Notes: generated from the sequence alone by a model not told the origin. Positions 36,131-49,329 are shown, counted from the stretch's first letter. The stretch: 64,000 nucleotides of DNA from Epiperipatus broadwayi (GCA_028023455.1 JAQFVV010013315.1:95641-159640), one strand, 5' to 3'. Program-made: numbers and translations.

Positions 36131-36781
36131 CACTGTTTATGCTTATATACAGTACTCAGAGAGGGTTTAAATCCAGCACAGATAGAGCTTTGGGGGAAAA
36201 TAGGTGAAACGTATGTGAGATCAGGAATATACCATTTCATCGGTAACACCTGAATATGAAGGAAGAATAATATCACTTGAAGCATGCATATATTAACCCA
36301 TGTGCTATTACCAATAGTTGAATGTAATTGGAAAAATTTAAATAAAATTCAAAAATTTTTCTAAAGACATTTGATGATGGAAATAGTCCAACATATAAAT
36401 ACAACTGAAATGCCATCATCATACACCTTCAAACAAATACATTGTTTCTGTAATGTTGATTTGTAAATTTTAGTCATATTTACTTGTGTAGCCCATTATA
36501 ATAACAGCATTTTTATTTGGAAAACCAAGTTAAAATTTCATTTGAAATAGCTTCAATGCACAAATATAATAAGTGGCTTAAAGTTGCTCTTTTAATTTCA
36601 CTCTCACGTAAATACTTTTTAATATTTTCCAATGCAATAATTATTACTGTCTTCCATAAGATCTTTTGTATCATATCCTTCATTCAGAAATGTAATGCTT
36701 TTTTTCAATCTTCACTAAATCTTTATGTACTGTGGATATAACTTGAGCAGTTTCAGAAACATAAATAATCTTATAACAACA

Positions 36782-36793
36782 TCCCCCCCCCCG
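36782..36793. repeat. poly-C run
   Basis: A homopolymer of about eleven C, rare in a region this AT-rich. Confidence 0.95.
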
Positions 36794-37304
36794 TATATTC
36801 TTACTGATTAATCAGCCAACTTGAACATATATTATTTTTTTACAACCACATCAATTATTGTCATTGACTCATGTAAATCAATAATTTCATAGTTGCTTTA
36901 AGCTTTATATAATTGCTACTTAAAGTATATTGCTAGTACTGTTGTTAAGATTGTGATATCAGTTGAGAAGAAAACAGCTGCTGTTAGACAAGAAAATAAT
37001 ATCTGTATGCAATTTATGAATTTTTATTTTTTATTTTTTAATATTCTTTCCCAATCTATGAATTATTGAACTAGGTTTTGTGACTTGTTGATATTGCAAG
37101 TGCTAAAACAATTCAAAAATGGAAATAGGAAAAGTGATTAATGAAACTCAGTGCATGAAAAAATAAAAAATAAAATTTAGCATACTAAAATTAGAAATAG
37201 TTACTACTGCTATTAATGAAATTAAGAGCAGCAAGAAATTTTTTAAAATTTTATTACATTATTAATCATCATGAATAAACTAATGTAGCCACATTAATAA
37301 AAAT

Positions 37305-37575
37305 CATCATCATCAACCATTATCAATCAACTGCAGAATGATGGTCTCTCCAAGTTCAATCCATCTCCTCCGATCTTTAGCTTCTCTTCTCCATGTCACT
37401 ACTGCACACTTTCTTACTTCATCCATCCATCTCACATGTGGTATCTTTCTGGGTCTTTTACAATCTCTTCGAATCCAATTTAAGATTTCAATTGTCCATC
37501 TATTATCATCTTTTCTAGCAACATGTCCAGCCAAACTCCACTTCAGTCTTTTAATTTTTTCAATGAGGTCCATAA
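37305..37575 (-). mobile_element. RTE-like LINE 3' fragment
   Basis: An open minus-strand frame gives the LINE C-terminal tail: EKIKRLKWSLAGHVARKDDN, RWTIEILNWIRRDCK, RWMDEVRKCAVVTWRREAKD, RRRWIELGE. It ends with the family's (GAT)n tail at about 37305. It is 5'-truncated just upstream of the tail region. Of the four copies in the window it has the best-preserved C-terminal frame. The plus-strand frame over the same bases is a shadow. Confidence 0.9.
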
Positions 37576-37864
37576 TAGATAATTTATAAGAAAAAAATGT
37601 GGACTAAATCTTTTTGCTTGAATAGAGTATATAACCTTAATATAATAGAAATTAAAACGATCAGCCTAAAAATATTAGTGATATATAGCATTGGGAATAT
37701 GAGTGTAAGAAAACTGTTGCAATTTAGTGTAATCAGAATTGCAACAAGCTCTGTCACTAAATAAATGTTCCTCGATTGAGTTTCAGTTGAGGTAAATAAA
37801 ATAAATCTCAATAAAAAATAATCAAATAGTTTATTACTTAAGAATTCATAATAAACTGAAAGAC

Positions 37865-37945
37865 CAAAAGCAACATAAGTGAGCTGGGATTGAACCTAGG
37901 GTTTCAGAAACCATCTTTTAACACTGCTTTTACCCACACAAGGCA
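37865..37945 (-). repeat. tRNA-like sequence, possible SINE head
   Basis: On the minus strand a B-box-like GGTTCAATCCCAGCTC is preceded by about 50 nt that include GGGTAAAAGCAGTGTTAAA, in the position of an A box, with TTTCTGAAACC between. This is the layout of a tRNA-derived head. No TSD or tail was found. Confidence 0.35.
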
Positions 37946-38099
37946 AAAACTTCAGCTGAATGGGAGTTATATTCTGCATGGTTTTTTTTTTACTTGAGCC
38001 CAGGAACAGATAAAGCTGTCTTGTAATCCATGAACCTTAAGGTCTAGAGTCTGCCAGAAACCGCACCAAGCTACTCAGAGCATAGACTACAAAATTATA

Positions 38100-40175
38100 A
38101 CAGAAATCTATATCTTAATACGCAATGAAAGTACAATTGTAGAGGTTTTTTGTTTAATTGAAATGTTTGTTCCAATAAAAAAGTTGTTCATATATATATT
38201 TTGTTAGTATGTACGTAAATATATATGAAATTATGTATATAGTGTAAACAGAATCATATGTAAGTTATTTGTTGTTGTCATCAGTTTAATACTTTTGTTG
38301 GTTTTTCACTAAATTTAAACAATATTCTAAATCCAGAAATGACAGGTTTTATATTCTTCCTTAGGCTGTGTTTTATTCCACAGTAATTATTTCATAAGTT
38401 TGAATGATAATGGTTAACATCCCTTTTTTTTTATTGTATATAATTAAATATTTTTGAACCTATAATTAAAAACAATTAATTTGATTGAAATTTATATGGA
38501 AAAGACTGTTATTTACATTTAGAAGAGAATTAGTTTAACAAGTTTACATTATTAAAAGACATACCCATATAATGACTCAACTGCGATGGAATCATGGGAT
38601 TGGATTTAGTATAAGACTATTGCTTTTTTTCAATTACATTAAATATTTTAATATTTAATATAAAGAAGATATTCTTTCTTTTACCCATTAATATTTTATT
38701 ACCGTTGAAAAGTCACTTTTTTTTGTTTTAATTTAATGATTTTTAATTTTAGCTTATGAATTAATTAAATTAGACTTACCAGCTACTTTAAAGTTGATTT
38801 AATCTATTTTCAGTTAATTTATTGCCCTTTTAAACAGATGACAATTTTTTTTTTTTGCTATCAATATAGTAATTACTTGTATGCATGACCTTTGTTTGTA
38901 ACCCTTGGCATAGACATTAAAAATTCGTGGATAATAGTGCAGTATATAAAATGTATGTGTTGGTACATGTATATATATAGGTATAAAAAATTACATATAT
39001 TCTACTGCCTATCATAATGTTGCTTTGGCAATGGATTTCTGATACATTTATTGATGAAAAATCAACAGAAGGTTATTGAAAAGATGTAAAAAATAAATAA
39101 ATATTTATTAACCTTCCTACAAACAGCTAATCTTGGTCAATTTGTAAAATGTTTCCTTAAAATTTTCTGGTTGATATTAATTTCACTCTGTTATTTCTAG
39201 AATATTTGTAATCAATTTGCAATCATAAACAAGAATAGAAAATATATATTTTTTATTATTTGTTACACTGTCTTGACAATGGTTTGCTGAAATATTATTG
39301 GTGAAGTTTTTAGCATGAGGTCTGCAATGGTGCAATTTACATATAAGACCAGTTAGCATTGTGTATGTGTGCCTACCATTATAATGGTATGTAAATAGGG
39401 GATTTATATGGAATACAGATGGATAATCAGTACTTATTTTTTTAACTGAATACGACAAGAAAATCAACAGATGAGCAGATTAATAGAAGAAATGTGATCA
39501 AATAAATATATTGCTTAATAATTAACTCATCTTTTGTGATTGGATCTAATCTTAGGCATATTTTTAAATCTTAGGCTAATTATTGTCAAGCCAATGCCAA
39601 TCACAAGGCACATTACAAAAGAGAAGTCATCATTTTTTTTTTTGCTGCAAGCAAAATTGTTAGTGCTAAAGTAACTGTAAAATTAAACATAAATATAAAA
39701 GGCTGAATTACTATACTAATGCTGTTTATCACCAATACTTTATGCCATCAGATACCATGGGTATACTAGTCATCAATAAATTGTCATTAAGATTGCAATC
39801 TGTGTATATATTTAATATTTTTACAATATTTCATTAAGACCTTAACCATGATAATCGTATATTGAGAGTTTAATGACAATAATATACAGGTTAATCCAAA
39901 AAATATTTTTATTTATATATATAATAAAATGAATGACTTTAAAATGATAACACCATCCGAATATTTATAAATAAATAAAAAATTAAATGGAGATACATAT
40001 GCAATTAGTCTAAAGCTATATTTGGGGTCACAATGGTGACTGTGAATAAGATAAAAAAACACAATACTTAATTTATTCTAGTATTAAATGACACTGAAAT
40101 AATTTAAAATAATGATTAATAAATGATGATTTAAGATAAAAATAAAAGATTTGATAAATACTCTATATTTCAAAT
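38100..40175. other. AT-rich non-coding stretch
   Basis: No gene or bounded repeat. A 94-codon minus-strand frame at 39183-39467 has no recognisable motif and no conserved copy elsewhere in the window. Confidence 0.4.
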
Positions 40176-40191
40176 AAATCATTCTGATTTT

Positions 40192-40300
40192 TTTTCCATA
40201 TGTCATAGCATTGGCCGGGAGGCAAACCCGCAACCATCTGCAACCAACTACTTGCTTGCAAGGTGGCTGTACTGACCTTTTGGCTAACAATGCTTGCCAG
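40192..40300 (-). mobile_element. very short tRNA-derived SINE
   Basis: A complete insertion of about 109 bp, flanked by a perfect 14-bp duplication ATCATTCTGATTTT at 40178-40191 and 40301-40314. On the minus strand it starts CTGGCAAGCATTGTTAGCC, carries a B-box-like GCGGGTTTGCCTCCCGG, closes with GGCCAATGCT (pairing with AGCATTG at the start as an acceptor stem) and ends with TGACATATGG and an A run. So the whole element is one tRNA-like fold plus a tail, with no body. The middle, CTTGCAAGCAAGTAGTTGG, is shared with the copy at 61.8 kb. Confidence 0.85.
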
Positions 40301-41249
40301 ATCATTCTGATTTTAACTTAGAAATATCCAGATATTTTCATATAATAACCAACATTCAACATTATTTAAATTATTAAATATATAAATTGTAAATGGCCTT
40401 AACTACTACATAGGCCAAAATATATTAATAGTGATAAATGCTTTACTCTTATGTATATGTGCATAGATAACATTATAAAATATTTCAACCATTAATTATT
40501 GCTTTCATTAATTATAAGGTACATATTATCTTATTCAACAATATATAATTAAATGTTAAATGTATATATAATATGCATGTACACTTATGTATATTTTAAT
40601 ATAACAATATTTGTTTGTCTTTACATTACCAACCAAGTTATTTTTTTGATCTCATTTAACTACATGAGACTGCAATCCCTTTCTTTTTATTTGAAAGACC
40701 TTAACAAGAAATTTGTCCATGTTTGCAACATTTTGATAATCTTTACATTATTTATTATACATGTCAGCTTTCAAAAGACAGATATTTTAAAAGTCAATAT
40801 TTGAACACTGCAAAATAGGAAAATATATGACTAAATGGAGATCTAAATTTTAATAATTGCACTTTTCATTATGGGACTTATTGTTGTCTATTGAAAAAGT
40901 TTGTAAAAAAAATATTTATTTGAATTCCAGTTATAAAATTAAAAAAAATTATTTTAAGTTAGACATTGTTAAAAAGTGAAATATGCCTTAAAATTGAAAA
41001 GTAAATTTATTATTTTTAAAATTTTAAAAGAAATGCTTTTACTCATGTTTATAAAAAGTCATTCTTGTTAACCAGTAAATATTATTTTGCCTTACTGTAA
41101 CAACCTTTTTATGATGTGTCTTTTTAATAAAAAATATTTTCAAATAAAATCTAATTATAATCACATAGATTTTTAATTTAAAATAAATATTTTACAAAAA
41201 CATTGCATAAATTTGAAATATATTTTAACAGTCTACCCATAATCCTATT

Positions 41250-42760
41250 CTAAGAATTTGAGTGAGAGAACAGGTTATTACCCGAGCTTCGAGTAGGTAT
41301 ATTTATGAGTGTGAAATAATTCCTATCTCAAGCACCAATCTTATTAATTAATAATAATTATACCCCTCAAAAAACAAAAGAAAAGGTTCCAGTGGACCTT
41401 TTTCTGGTACCTCATCCAGACCAGCTCAGTCTCAAGGTCTGGGAGACAATGTCTATTGGGAGAACGAAGCCAAGGTTACCTTAAAAGGAAAGTCATTTAT
41501 ATACCTTTATAATTTTCCTATCTGCCCTACGAATCTTATTATTTTATTTCTTTTAGAAATATACATTCATGAATATCAGTAAGCTTTTATAAATAATAAC
41601 CCCAGAAATTATAAGAATCTCATAATTCAAATAAATGCACATGTTATAACTTAAAATTCTATTATTTATTAATACATGTATATATTAATATCTCAGACAT
41701 ATGACTCATTCATTCCGATACATAATATGTTATCAGTATACACTCACGAAAGAGTGCAACTATATGTCAGAGTTGTATTTATTAAATGATTTAATCTATT
41801 TTTAAAATTACTTTTTTTAAGTTGGGACAAAACACATGTTTCTTAATTTATTATTATACATTCATTTAATATATATAAAGAGAGAAAGTCAAAGTTACCT
41901 CATTTGAGAGTGAATGTTTGCGTGTTTAAGACTGATGATCTGTAAGCTTACAGTATTACAATGGTGATTGTCCTAGTGACAATTATTGTTTTGGAAGATG
42001 ATGAAAGATTCCATAAAATTTTCACATAAGATAATCCATCCTAGAGGTTAGGTAGATGATTCTAAAGTTGATTGAATGAAAGTTTTTGCTGTTTGGAGTT
42101 CCATGATCATTTCACTTGCTTGAAATAGATGGCAAAAATCTCCATAGATAAAGTTCAGGTAGGTCACAAAATAGCTGTCCACTGAGCCAGTTCAACAAAT
42201 CTTCATGATTCTCCTACCCCAGCATTTTGATGGGATCCATTTTTATTATTTTTTATTAATTAATAATATCACTTTATGAAATTTATTTTCCACTCTTCTT
42301 TTTCTCTGTAACAGTCTTTTCCAAATCACTACAAAATCCAAAAAAAATATATAGCTCTTTTCTTTTAATTCTCTTTCATCTCACTTTTTTTTTATCTATC
42401 CATACACCAATGACCATATCTCAGAAATTCTTTTAGCTTCCATTGTTCCAAAATAATAACTTGGACAGTTTTTGGAATTCCAATGACAAGTGTCATTAAC
42501 AGAAATCGCCCATGGCTCAGCTTGCAATTCCTTTTATTATTCTCCAGCCTTATATTTTAATTTTCTTTTGTTAATAAACATGCGCTACTAATGAGATTAT
42601 TTAAATAACTATAACTTATGATATTAATAAACAACAAAATATATAAAACAAAAATATAAAAATACAACTCTGCACATAACCGCTCCTCTTCATCTTCACA
42701 TACAAATCTATCTGTTAGTAATTAATTCAATGCAATATCACAATAACATGCGTAATATAT
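41250..42760. other. unrecognised, slightly GC-richer segment
   Basis: The stretch includes the hairpin CCAGACC/GGTCTGG at about 41418-41450, a near-palindrome AAGGTTCCAGTGGACCTT at about 41384, and a right edge at a TA tract (about 42755-42770). It reads as an old repeat of unknown class. No frame of note. Confidence 0.3.
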
Positions 42761-43492
42761 ATATATATATACATTCATGCCTTTAAATGGTTAATGTATT
42801 TCACTCACACTCTTTTGTAACAGGGTTTGAATGTGTATCTATAAATTTTCTTGCATCTATCAATTTAATTCGTAATAACAATTGCAATAAATATCTTTTG
42901 TAATCATTATTGCCTTTTACTTCTTTTCATGTCTGTATTCAAACCCAGCTACTGTTACAATATAAACAAATTACTAAAAATTGCAATTTTGTTTTCAAAA
43001 CAAAATCAGAAATTTTCATTTTTATTGAAATCAAAATAGGGCAGTCTGGCTTCATTCGTATGCAAGTTATATATTCTAATTTTTTTAAAATCTGTATGAT
43101 GCTGTCATCTTCAGATTTTTCCCAAATAATAATTTTTAAATTATTTCTGTGGCAAAAAAATGTGTAAAGTAAACTAACATTACAGATGGCAGAAAAACAA
43201 TGAAGAAACAATATAGCATTTGCAGCAACATTGCAATGCCCAAAACATGCCAAAATAAGTGATTTTTTTAGCTAGTAATGGCAGCTCATTAAATTGTAAA
43301 CCAAACATTTTAGAATAAAGATATATTACTTATCTATTTTGAAAGTCATCTCCATAATTGTTTTGTCTTCAACTCTTATTTTCTCAACATGCAAATGTTA
43401 AGAAAATTTTTCCAAATTTATATAAATCTGGTAATAGTAATAATAACAAGTCAGATGTCACATGACTTATATATAGCTTGCACTTACAAATA

Positions 43493-43664
43493 TGTAAAAT
43501 TAAGAGCATGCTAATAGCTCTAAACAAGCTTTTTTTTTATTTATGATAAATGCTACTACAAGAGAAGGCATTCAAATCATTTTTATCTTGGATTGTAGCA
43601 TTTATCATAAATAAATAAAAAAGCTTGTTTAGAGCTATTAGCACGCTCTTAATTTTACATAAAT
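43493..43664. mobile_element. short palindromic foldback element
   Basis: Arms of about 65 bp are almost perfect inverse copies (TAAAATTAAGAGCATGC with GCACGCTCTTAATTTTA, AACAAGCTTTTTT with its inverse, and ATAAATGCTAC with GTAGCATTTAT) around a loop of about 40 bp. The outer sequence ATAAATCTGGTAA occurs on both sides (about 43422 and 43660) and may be part of a longer duplication. Confidence 0.85.
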
Positions 43665-43699
43665 CTGGTAACTAATTTAGTTACTAGCTTATCTTAATT

Positions 43700-46255
43700 T
43701 TATTCAAAAGTTGTTTAGTTTCAGTTACTATAAGAAAATTTTTTAAAGAAAAAAAAACAAATTAAAATGAAATAACTATGGTGAAATATATTTTTTATTT
43801 ATTATTTTATCATTCTCTTCAAATAATATATATATATGCTTTTCTAATAGTTTAATTTTTTATCAGTGCTTCCATGAATATGTAAAATAGATATCATATA
43901 TTGATAGCATGTATATGACTGATTGTAAATCTTTTGTCTATGCTTTTATCCATGTATAAAACAACGTGCATATGATATACAGGACTGGAACATTAAAATT
44001 ATACTGATTTTTTGCATAGGTTGCTATAATTACATATCTTAGTTACCTTATTTGGCATGATATATGATGGGTATTTAATTTTTAGCATTTATGAACTGAT
44101 TATTTGATCAGAGGATGTAACATTAGTAAGTATTAATTAATTTATAATCTTCAATTTAACCTTATGCATTTATTTAATTTATATATATTTATTAAGAAAA
44201 AATAATACTGTATTATGGAAAAGTAATTGAACTATAAAATATATTTATTTCTAATTTTTGTGTTAATTAATTTAGTTATTTTATTATAATATTGCTGTTT
44301 TTTAATTTTTTTATATGCCAAGTATTTTAATTTAATTAAGGTTAAATCTGACAAATTTAATTTTCACATAAATAGACTTCAATTTCAATGATATTTGAGT
44401 CAAAATATAATTTATTTTTAACAAATTTATTATTAAGATTATTTTTTATTATAATTAAAAAATAAAAACACTTCAGTTTAACAAAAACCACCTGAAAACA
44501 AAAAAAATGTTTAAAGTTTTCTCTGCTTTATAAATAAAATGTGAACAAGTATCACCATTTTGTGCAAATCAAGTTCTGCAATTTATCTATTGAAGTGTAA
44601 AGATTTATATTTTACTGATATTTTCTGCTATCAATTATAATAGAATTAAAATATTTACTTTGTAGTGATCATTTGGAAATCTTTAATACAAGATTGTAGT
44701 ATGCATATCAGTGTGCAGACCATTTCAATGTTATTTTATGTAAATCATCACTAGCAAATGGTTATCTATTAATAGTGTTTGAATGTTGTGTAGAAGAATT
44801 TCATGTTTTTATCTTGTTGATAAATAATTAAATAAGTTTTTTAAAATGTAGTAATTAATAAAATATGAATATTTAATGAAATATAATCATTTTAGTAATA
44901 AAATATTTATATTAAACAATTTGACTCTACATAATAGAGAAAACATATGAATTTATTTCTATCCATTCATGAATGAAAAAATATCTAGTTGCAGTAAATT
45001 TCATTTAATAAGGACAGGGGATAGTTTCCAGTTTACTATTACTAGGTTGTATTTCTGCATATATGCTTTCTTAATTATTTGTTCTACATTAGAACCTTGT
45101 TATTGTAGCAAAAATGTTCTGTTAAAAATATTAGATTTTGAATGAATAAGTTTTTGAAATTTTATTTGTTATAATTAAAGAACAATTTATGTACTTTTTA
45201 AAAAAGTATTTTGCATTATTGTAAATATTTTATATATTTTTCATTAATAAAGTAAGTATATGATGGCATGTGATGCAAAACTTAAACTTTAATATATATG
45301 TATGGTCTTTTATCCAAAGCACTATAAACTGTAGGGACTTGAATAATTTCCACCATACTACAATCTTAAATATGAGGTTTTAGCAGCCATTTTCCATATA
45401 GTTTATTGATAATAAATATTTTCAGTGAAAATTTAATCTATTTCAGTGAAAATTTAGTCTTTTATTTAGTTTTACAATTGAAATTCTTTTCACGGTTAAT
45501 ATTTTTATTGTAATGTCCTAAATGTTAGCAACTTAGTAGCAATATCATGTGTGTGTGTTATGACTACATATAACTTTTGCCTGAGTATGTTTGTTTTTTC
45601 AATACAAATTGCCTTTTTAAAATGTTAGGTAGGAAATAGATTTTGTCAGTAATTTTATAATCATTTTCATTGATGTTACTGCTGTTGTCTTTATAAATTA
45701 TTTGTATGTTTCAATTCATATATTAAAATATTAACTTTACAGTTAAAAAATATTTTTAAATTTAGTATATTAACTATGCAAATAAACAAAAAAAGTAATA
45801 AACTTACATTTTGTTTTAATCCTTATGAAAACAAACATTTCTCAAATGAATAAAACATAATCAACCAAATTAAAATAATATTGCATGATTGAATAAAGAA
45901 TGCAATCTAATAGATCTTAATTTATTTTGGCTATAACTTCTTGCTTTGTTAAAACTTTTGCATATAATTATTTTTTTTTGTAAAAACAAACATTTGTAAT
46001 TGAATCAGATCATAGATATTATACATTCATAAAAACAAATAATATTTTATAAATATAAAATATATAATAGTGCAAACTATTGTTTTCAATTTTCAGATTT
46101 TAAACAAAAGCCACAGCTGCACAAATTCACCAACTAAAGTGTGATCAAGGAGAAACCTTTCTTTATTTCACTTACTTAAAATCTCAACTTCTTAAAACTT
46201 TATTTGATACTATTAGTCTGGACAGTGAAATTTGAGTCTGCACTACTAATGATAC
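43700..46255. other. AT-rich non-coding stretch
   Basis: No gene, SINE or clear repeat was recognised. Confidence 0.4.
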
Positions 46256-46261
46256 TTTATG

Positions 46262-46825
46262 ATTGCTAAATATTTGATAGTATGTTTTATTTAATTAAAT
46301 AAGTAAATTTAACTTTCAAATATTTAAAAAATCATTTTTAACAAAGTTGTAAATAACAACTCCGCTTTCTGTATTAATGTCAATTTGATAAAAAATCAAG
46401 TCAGATGACCTAATTTGAGTTAGATAGCTGGATTTTTGGACATTTAAATGTCTGAAAGTTTCAGATTTTCTTCTCAATAGTTAGGCATTGATAAAATGCT
46501 GGACTAGTTCTAGTATTTTTATTCCCTAGCACCTCACTGATGACGCTAGAGGCAGAAACCGCGGTCTGAGGTTGAGGGTATTTTTGAAGCTTCATAAGAG
46601 TTTGTTTTTAACTTACTCTATATATAATGTCAATTTATTTATTTGGCAAACGATGGTCATCTTAAAGCATTCATAGGTCAGTGGTAGCTAAAAGTTAATA
46701 TAGAATGTGTAGTAGATATAAAAATACTCTAGAGATCTTCAACAACTGTTTTTTAAAAGTTGAATTTACTTACTTAATTAAATAAAATGTAGTATCAAAT
46801 ATTTAGTAATCATAGATAATCATAA
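46262..46825. mobile_element. hammerhead element with inverted ends
   Basis: The left segment at about 46262-46326 (CTAAATATTTGATAGTATG, then TTTATTTAATTAAATAAGTA) recurs inverted at about 46757-46822. Between them lies a complete hammerhead at 46524-46578. The interior has no reading frame. Terminal inverted repeats of about 65 bp with a ribozyme inside suggest a mobile unit of about 560 bp. No TSD was identified, so the outer borders are provisional. Confidence 0.55.
46524..46578 (+). ncRNA. type I hammerhead ribozyme, second family
   Basis: Stem I: ACCTCA (46531-46536) pairs with TGAGGT (46567-46572), followed by an internal loop AGC/TG and an outer helix CCCT (46524-46527) with AGGG (46575-46578). 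Core CTGATGA at 46537-46543. Stem II region CGCTAGAGGCA has G-C and C-G pairs but a C/A mismatch at its base. GAAA at 46555-46558. Stem III is the short palindromic ACCGCGGT, then the cleavage-site C46566. Stem I differs in sequence from the 29-kb family yet pairs fully, which is the covariation expected of a real ribozyme. The internal loop in stem I fits the loop-loop contact of natural hammerheads. The weak stem II may lower activity. Confidence 0.75.
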
Positions 46826-46924
46826 TGATTTTAATGAAGACTAAAATTTCACCACCTACACTAATTCATAAGTATCTTTTTTATTTGCTTTATGTCTAGT
46901 GACTTTTATTAGAATTATTATTAA

Positions 46925-47372
46925 TACTATATCTTGTATTGGAGAGGAAAGTATTCATTTATTATTATTAACACTCGCAAAAACGTATGCACAATTAGCA
47001 TGAAAGGCTGATATTTGAATGTAATACAATTGTATAACATGTGCTATATAAAAATAAATGCTTATTTGCATATGATTAAGTTTCAGTTAGAGTGACGTTT
47101 AGTAAATTCTAGACAATTTCACTGACATCATTCATTCAGACATGGTATATAGTAATTTAAAGTGAGTGGTCTATCCTCATGCTTTCCTTGCCAGTACTTC
47201 AGATTTGCTCATATATAAGCATTTGAGTTGTAGGAATAAATGGATTCATTTTATTCCTGCATAAATACTATATCTTGTATTGGAGAGGAAATTATTCATT
47301 TATTATTATTAACACTTGCAAAAGCGTATGCACAATTAGCTTGAAAGGCTAATATTTGAATGTAATTATTAT
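46925..47372. repeat. direct repeat pair, 341 bp apart
   Basis: About 100 bp starting ACTATATCTTGTATTGGAG at about 46927 recur at about 47268 with few changes (GGAGAGGAAA, AAAACGTATGCACAATTAGC against AAAGCGTATGCACAATTAGC). Between them is a hairpin AGGAATAAA/TTTATTCCT at about 47231-47259. This could be a tandem duplication or a small element with short direct terminal repeats. Confidence 0.8.
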
Positions 47373-47489
47373 TAATAAAAATACATGTTAACACCAGTTT
47401 TGTTATTAAATGCTTATAAAATTACTAACAAACAATACAGGAGATATATAAATTAATGTATTCTACACAAAGTGCCATTTCTATAGAAC

Positions 47490-47880
47490 TTGGACCTAAC
47501 AATAACTCTGGCTGTTTGAGCCTAAATATGTGGACTTTGTTATTAAATTTAACCTCACCTTCTTGCCTATATCACTTCTGGTTTGGAGGAGGGTTATCAC
47601 AGGCTCGATTCCTTGTGTCAATTATGCAAGATTGATGAAGAAAGAATGCAGCACCTATTTTACAAATGCCCCTTCTTGGGACCCTTAATATCCCTTTCCA
47701 CAATTAGAATGGCTATCTTTTTATTGTTTTCTGTGTGGCTCACCAGATGCAAGCTTGTGATCAGTCGGGTGAGTCATAGTCCACAGAAATTTTTTACATC
47801 AATCATTACTGATATTAAAAAAAGAGATAGACTGCTAGCGCCAGAGTGGCTGCATTGAGACACCCGGGCCAGATTCAATT
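47490..47880 (+). mobile_element. LINE reverse transcriptase C-terminal zinc-knuckle relic
   Basis: The frame from about 47560 to 47858 contains CQLCKIDEERMQHLFYKCPF, a C-x2-C-x8-H-x4-C cluster in the form of the zinc-binding region that follows many LINE reverse transcriptases, then VWLTRCKLVI and DIKKRDRLLAPEWLH. The region upstream reads in another frame as LLVWRRVITGSI, suggesting a frameshift. There is no RT core and no tail. It is a different LINE family from the RTE-like copies. Moderate certainty. Confidence 0.5.
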
Positions 47881-48654
47881 TTCCAGATGACGAGGGACCT
47901 CCTCAGAAACCAAGACATTCTAAAACTACCTTCTTTGTAACCGATCTCTGATTTTAATCATAGATTTACCATGTTAAGGTACTCTGTATATTTGAATTGT
48001 AATCAAGAGTAAATTTTCTTTTTTTAAAATAAAAAATACGGAATAAGTCATAAATGAGTCAGTCTAGGCCCAATTGCAATGCTACAATCAAAGCCCATTG
48101 CATGGTCAATGTTCACACATAAAGTGTTAAAATCTTTCTCTTTTATATTTTATTTAAATCTATTTTAATTTCAAAAAATAGGGATATAATGTAACACAAT
48201 TTATAAGAATTATTTTTTCACTTCTTTATATAATTTTTAAATTCCAATAAAAATAAAATAATCATTTTTCAAAAAATTCATATTGTTATGTGAAACAATT
48301 AGTTTGTTCATCCTGTTACATTTTATTTCTTTATTTCAAATAAATCTTTTCCTATGCATAGTTCAGTATGTTTTTCTTTCTTCTAAAGCAATTTATTGAA
48401 TTTTTTCTTATTGTCTTTCTTTGTTAGCGCTGATAATATCAATCGTAGTATTTAATCATTAAAAATAACAAGAAGAATTAAATGCCTAACTGTTCTTTTA
48501 ATAGTTGGCATGAGTTGACAATAGATAGGTAAATAATTCAGATGTAGAATAATAAATGAAATTTTAATATTTTAAAGCATTTTTTTAAATTAAAAAAAAA
48601 AATTATAACCAAATTTAATATTTTAAAGTATTAAATAGAAAGCATTATATATTA

Positions 48655-48685
48655 GCTTAATAATAATAATAATAATAATAAATTA
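48655..48685. repeat. (TAA)n microsatellite
   Basis: Eight or so TAA/AAT units. Confidence 0.95.
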
Positions 48686-49329
48686 GAAGTATAGATATTT
48701 ATTGTTATATATTTGCTATCTTCAATACATTATCGTGTTCTTAAATGCTATTTCAATTTCTTCATTGCATATACTCCTTCATTTGATGTAATCTTATATT
48801 ACTATAAAGAATTTGAGAGCTGAAAGTTCTTGATTTATTTTAATAATCAAATCTCACAGAATGTTTGGAGCAATGACTATTCTATTATTATTATTTAGCT
48901 GTAAATTTTCAACATTATATATAGGAGTAATTTATCATTCTTTTTTTTACATATATTTTAAATCGTGTATTTTTAATCATCTTTTTCTATATTGTTTATT
49001 TCTGCTTAATATACATATTATAAATGACAAATTAGGCAAAAAAAAAAAAAAAACGTGAAAAAAAAAACGGACAGGCATATATATGGTTTCCGTTAATTTC
49101 TTAACTTTCAACTGAAATTCATTTAAATTCAAATTTAGCTAAAGTAAATGTCATTCATGTTACATCCCATGATTCATGAATTTAAATGTTAGAACATTGT
49201 CTATTAATTAAAGATATTATATTCTCTATTTGTTTTATTTATGCGTGACTGTAATAAACACAGACTTGCAAAAATATAATTAAATAATATTTATTAATTA
49301 AAACAAATTTATAATATATATATAACTGT

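Noticed and set aside
39183-39467. 94-codon minus-strand open frame
   Set aside because: No motif, no second copy in the window, no splice or start context.
41384-41470. Hairpin cluster as a hammerhead or riboswitch-like RNA
   Set aside because: CTGGATGA has an inserted base relative to the core, and the hairpins do not assemble into a known RNA class.
42939-43253. 104-codon minus-strand open frame
   Set aside because: Longest frame on that strand locally, but it has no recognisable domain and overlaps another open frame; treated as chance.
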